A stretch of DNA of 33,138 nt from an uncultured Synergistales bacterium (GTDB lineage Bacteria > Synergistota > Synergistia > Synergistales > Aminobacteriaceae), in contig CAJODC010000011.1 in the NCBI GenBank assembly GCA_905233215.1, forward strand, positions 1 to 33,138, given 5' to 3'. Shown piece by piece: positions 30,871-33,138 of this stretch (position 1 is the stretch's first letter; each line of letters opens with the position of its first letter). The translations under genes were made by a program, and so were the position numbers. The notes under the pieces were generated by a model. That model worked only from the letters and a program-made list of their open reading frames with translations, did no database searches and was not told where the DNA came from.

Positions 30871-32547
30871 CTAGCCAATCTCGGCAATGAGTTTCTCAAC
30901 AGCCTCGTGAGCATCGGCAGGAAGTTTATCAATTCCGCCTCTCTCGGTGTCTCTTGAGTTGATGAAGTTCAATCTGTCCTGGAAACGCTTTTTCAACTGC
31001 GTTCTGTAGCTCTCATCGTTCAGGTCAGCAACGAATCCCGGAATCTCCATCGTCTTGATGCCCGACAATTTCCCAAACGGTTTCCACTCCGCTTTACCTT
31101 CTACGATTCTCTCGATAATCATGAGAGTGTTCTCTTTGCCTACAGGCTTGCCCATGAAGTTGCCGGTGTTGAGAATGTAGCAGTCAACTCCGTCAGAAAT
31201 CAACGCCTTGAATCTCTCGTAGTCCATTCCAAGCGGATAAGTCCTGAACGGGTTAGCGTAAGGCTCGCATACAAGCGCGTCAGGGTCAACGCCTGGTGCT
31301 AAGTTCTCGGCACTCGTTCTCTTCGTAGCAAGAGTCGCTCCTAAAACTGAAGCGAGTGAAGGCCCTTCGAGTTTCAACACAGGCGGTAACGTCGGGTCTC
31401 TCATCAGCCAGAATATAGCGTTGAGAGGCTCTTCGATCTTGTCGACTCTGTTGGGCGACCATAAACGAGACTTGATTGCTCGTCCGTTGCCGTTCCTGAT
31501 GTCTTCGGTTACAGCGATTAACTTCCCGTCAGCCGTCTTGATGCAGCCACAGTTCTGAAGCGTCATGATGTACTTGTTGTCAGGGCAGCCGATAGGATAG
31601 TCGGCAACTTTGTCGAAGTATGTCGGCTCAAGAGCGATCGCGTACTTGTCCTTAACGTTGACGATGAATGCGTCATCATGAAGTACCATAACGTCATATT
31701 TTCCGTCATGCTTTGCGTGAGTGATTGTCGATTTCCCTGAACCTGACAGTCCGAACGCTGCCACAACGAATTTCTTTCCGCTCCCGTCCTTCAGTGTGTA
31801 ACGCTTCAATCCGCCGTGACATGATGCGTAACCGTTACGGGCAGCGATTCCCCACGCAAGAGTCAGCGTTCCCTTCTTGAGTTCGCCGAAGTAGCGGAGA
31901 CCGAGAACGATTGCGCAGTTCTCTTCAGGCGAGAAGAAAGCTATTCCGAGAGGGAACTGTTCCTGTAACTTCGCGTCACCGTGCGGCCAGTCAGGGTCGG
32001 CAACGAAGAATATATCTCCGTCATGGTCCGAGATTCTTCGTGATGCCTCGTAACGAGGTTTGTAGGCCTCGTTAGCGTACTGGAAGTTGATCATCCAGTT
32101 GTAGAGATTGTTCTCATAGCCCTCAGGGAGAATGATATGCGCTGAGGTCATGAAGTCCTCATCAAGTCCAACGTAAGCGTCAGCCTGATAGAGTTTCCTG
32201 TAACGCATGTTGTAGACCGCTTCACGGATAATCTTGCAGTACTTCGCAACATCAACGTCAGGATAACCGACAATGCGTCTTGCTGCTGCTGTGCGTCCGA
32301 AGATGCCTCCATCGTTGAAGAGAAGAACGTTAGCGTCCATAGGGAGACCCTGTTCTTCAGGCTTGTAGACGGGCATTCCTGTTAATTCGATTGTGCCGGG
32401 TGAGTTCTTCGCTAGGTTGTAGGCTTCGTGGAGATCTTTGACGTGATGAACGTTGTTGCCGTAGAAAAGTGTTTCAATAGTTGTGCGCGGCTGTGCGTGA
32501 TAGACTTTCTTGAAATTTTCGGGGTCGTAATATCCGATTGTCGACAT
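30871..32547 (-). CDS. pckA: Phosphoenolpyruvate carboxykinase (ATP type)
   Basis: PEP carboxykinase interconverts oxaloacetate + ATP and phosphoenolpyruvate + CO2 + ADP, in gluconeogenesis or, in fermenters, CO2 fixation toward C4 acids. The 558 residues have the kinase-1a P-loop FGLSGSGKSTITHA, preceded by YFGELKKGTLTLAWGIAARNG (substrate and metal lysine region) and followed by MVLHDDAF (kinase-2-like acidic motif). Further on are WLMRDPTLPPV and FRTYPLGMDYERF. It is more divergent than the E. coli enzyme and slightly longer, but the motif order is complete. ATG 32547 has AAAGGAG about 11 nt upstream. A -10 TATAAT (minus strand, 32597-32592) lies upstream with a weak -35. Confidence 0.88.
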   Translation of the reverse strand: MSTIGYYDPENFKKVYHAQPRTTIETLFYGNNVHHVKDLHEAYNLAKNSPGTIELTGMPVYKPEEQGLPMDANVLLFNDGGIFGRTAAARRIVGYPDVDVAKYCKIIREAVYNMRYRKLYQADAYVGLDEDFMTSAHIILPEGYENNLYNWMINFQYANEAYKPRYEASRRISDHDGDIFFVADPDWPHGDAKLQEQFPLGIAFFSPEENCAIVLGLRYFGELKKGTLTLAWGIAARNGYASCHGGLKRYTLKDGSGKKFVVAAFGLSGSGKSTITHAKHDGKYDVMVLHDDAFIVNVKDKYAIALEPTYFDKVADYPIGCPDNKYIMTLQNCGCIKTADGKLIAVTEDIRNGNGRAIKSRLWSPNRVDKIEEPLNAIFWLMRDPTLPPVLKLEGPSLASVLGATLATKRTSAENLAPGVDPDALVCEPYANPFRTYPLGMDYERFKALISDGVDCYILNTGNFMGKPVGKENTLMIIERIVEGKAEWKPFGKLSGIKTMEIPGFVADLNDESYRTQLKKRFQDRLNFINSRDTERGGIDKLPADAHEAVEKLIAEIG

Positions 32548-32591
32548 GTAAACTTTTGCTCCTTTCTTGATTTCTCCATAATATGCACAGA

Positions 32592-32597
32592 ATTATA
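32592..32597 (-). promoter_or_regulatory. Candidate -10 of the pckA promoter
   Basis: On the minus strand a perfect TATAAT (32597-32592) is preceded 17 bp upstream by a poor TTAAAA. Initiation would be near 32585, about 40 nt before the pckA ATG. Confidence 0.45.
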
Positions 32598-32686
32598 ACA
32601 CTGACATATTACAATTTTAATTGAAATATATTAACAGGAGATACAGCTAGATGTCAAAAGAGCGTAAGTTGATGTAATATTATACT

Positions 32687-33138
32687 ATGAATATTTTTAG
32701 ACATAAGGCATACAAAGTGGAATTGAAGCCGACCAGTGAGCAAATCAAAATCATTGAGCGCACTATGGGGGTGTGTCGTTATGTCTATAATCTTTTCATA
32801 GCGACTAATCTCGATAATTATCGCAATGGTACTCATGAATATATGTCGGGCTATGACTTCTCGAAGTGGCTGAACAATGATTACAAAAAGACCAATGCCG
32901 ATAAATTATGGATATGGGAAGTATCGTCTAAATCGGTGAAGAAAGCCATAATGAATGCGGACAAAGCCTACAAGGATTTCATGAAAGGACGCAAGGGATT
33001 TCCGAAATTCAAGAAGCGTAACGGACGGCCAGTCGGTATGTATCTACCACGCAACAATCAGAGCGATTTAACGGTAGAACGGTACAGGGCGAAAATCCCG
33101 ATGTTAGGCTGGGTACGTTTCAAGGAATGCGGCTATGT
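32687..33138 (+). CDS. tnpB: TnpB-family RNA-guided nuclease, IS200/IS605 type (5' part)
   Basis: The first 150 codons of a tnpB gene run off the right edge without a stop. The N-terminus MNIFRHKAYKVELKPTSEQ, the MGVCRYVYNLFI segment, KGRKGFPKFKKR and the strand GWVRFKECGY are typical of TnpB (OrfB) proteins, RNA-guided nucleases that help IS200/IS605 elements persist. The catalytic RuvC residues lie beyond the window. The ATG at 32687 has no good Shine-Dalgarno sequence, common for tnpB. The left end of the element must lie between about 32600 and 32687, but I cannot define it. No tnpA (Y1 transposase) is visible upstream. Confidence 0.9.
   Translation, partial: MNIFRHKAYKVELKPTSEQIKIIERTMGVCRYVYNLFIATNLDNYRNGTHEYMSGYDFSKWLNNDYKKTNADKLWIWEVSSKSVKKAIMNADKAYKDFMKGRKGFPKFKKRNGRPVGMYLPRNNQSDLTVERYRAKIPMLGWVRFKECGY

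Overview
The window looks like chromosomal DNA of an anaerobic, diderm bacterium, most plausibly a member of the Synergistota (Synergistaceae). This is an inference from protein style, moderate GC with many TTG/GTG starts, strong AAGGAGG-type ribosome binding sites, exported solute-binding proteins without lipobox cysteines, and a cobalamin gene set. There is no 16S gene or other decisive marker.

Layout: (1) 1-6956, + strand: the tail of an unidentified gene, an unknown two-helix membrane protein, smc, a TrmN6-like methyltransferase, a membrane-anchored metallophosphoesterase and rsmI. (2) 7047-12100, + strand: pstSCAB phosphate importer followed closely by two family-2 glycosyltransferases. 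(3) 12111-17334, - strand: the translation block infC-rpmI-rplT-pheS-pheT, then a small coiled-coil protein, zapA and the SRP RNA. infC has a leader with a terminator-like hairpin, and pheT ends at a terminator whose 3' arm doubles as the ribosome binding site of the next gene. (4) 17601-23534, + strand: tRNA-Ala(GGC) with a near-consensus promoter and terminator, a NitT/TauT-type ABC importer (ATPase, binding protein, permease) behind a structured 5' leader, then a divergent aspartate kinase translationally coupled to an AgrC-like GHKL sensor kinase. (5) 23605-25454, - strand: a compact operon of four small exported proteins, with promoter, direct repeats and terminator visible. (6) 25455-25884: a gene-free stretch with an IS200/IS605-like end hairpin and a nested palindrome. 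(7) 25885-28011: an orphan amino-acid-type solute-binding protein (- strand) whose two halves are in swapped order, and a + strand secreted-type metallophosphoesterase interrupted by a frameshift just after its signal peptide. (8) 27983-32547, - strand: pckA, then cbiC-cbiD-cbiET for cobalamin ring synthesis. (9) 32687-end: the 5' part of a tnpB gene.

The observation I rate highest is the solute-binding protein at 25885-26685. Its signal peptide is followed by what is normally the second lobe, and the canonical N-terminal lobe sits at the C-terminus, as expected for a natural circular permutation. Other points worth a second look are the pheT terminator/RBS overlap, the four-gene exported-protein operon with its promoter-proximal direct repeats, the solo IS605-type hairpin, and the structured leader before the NitT/TauT importer.
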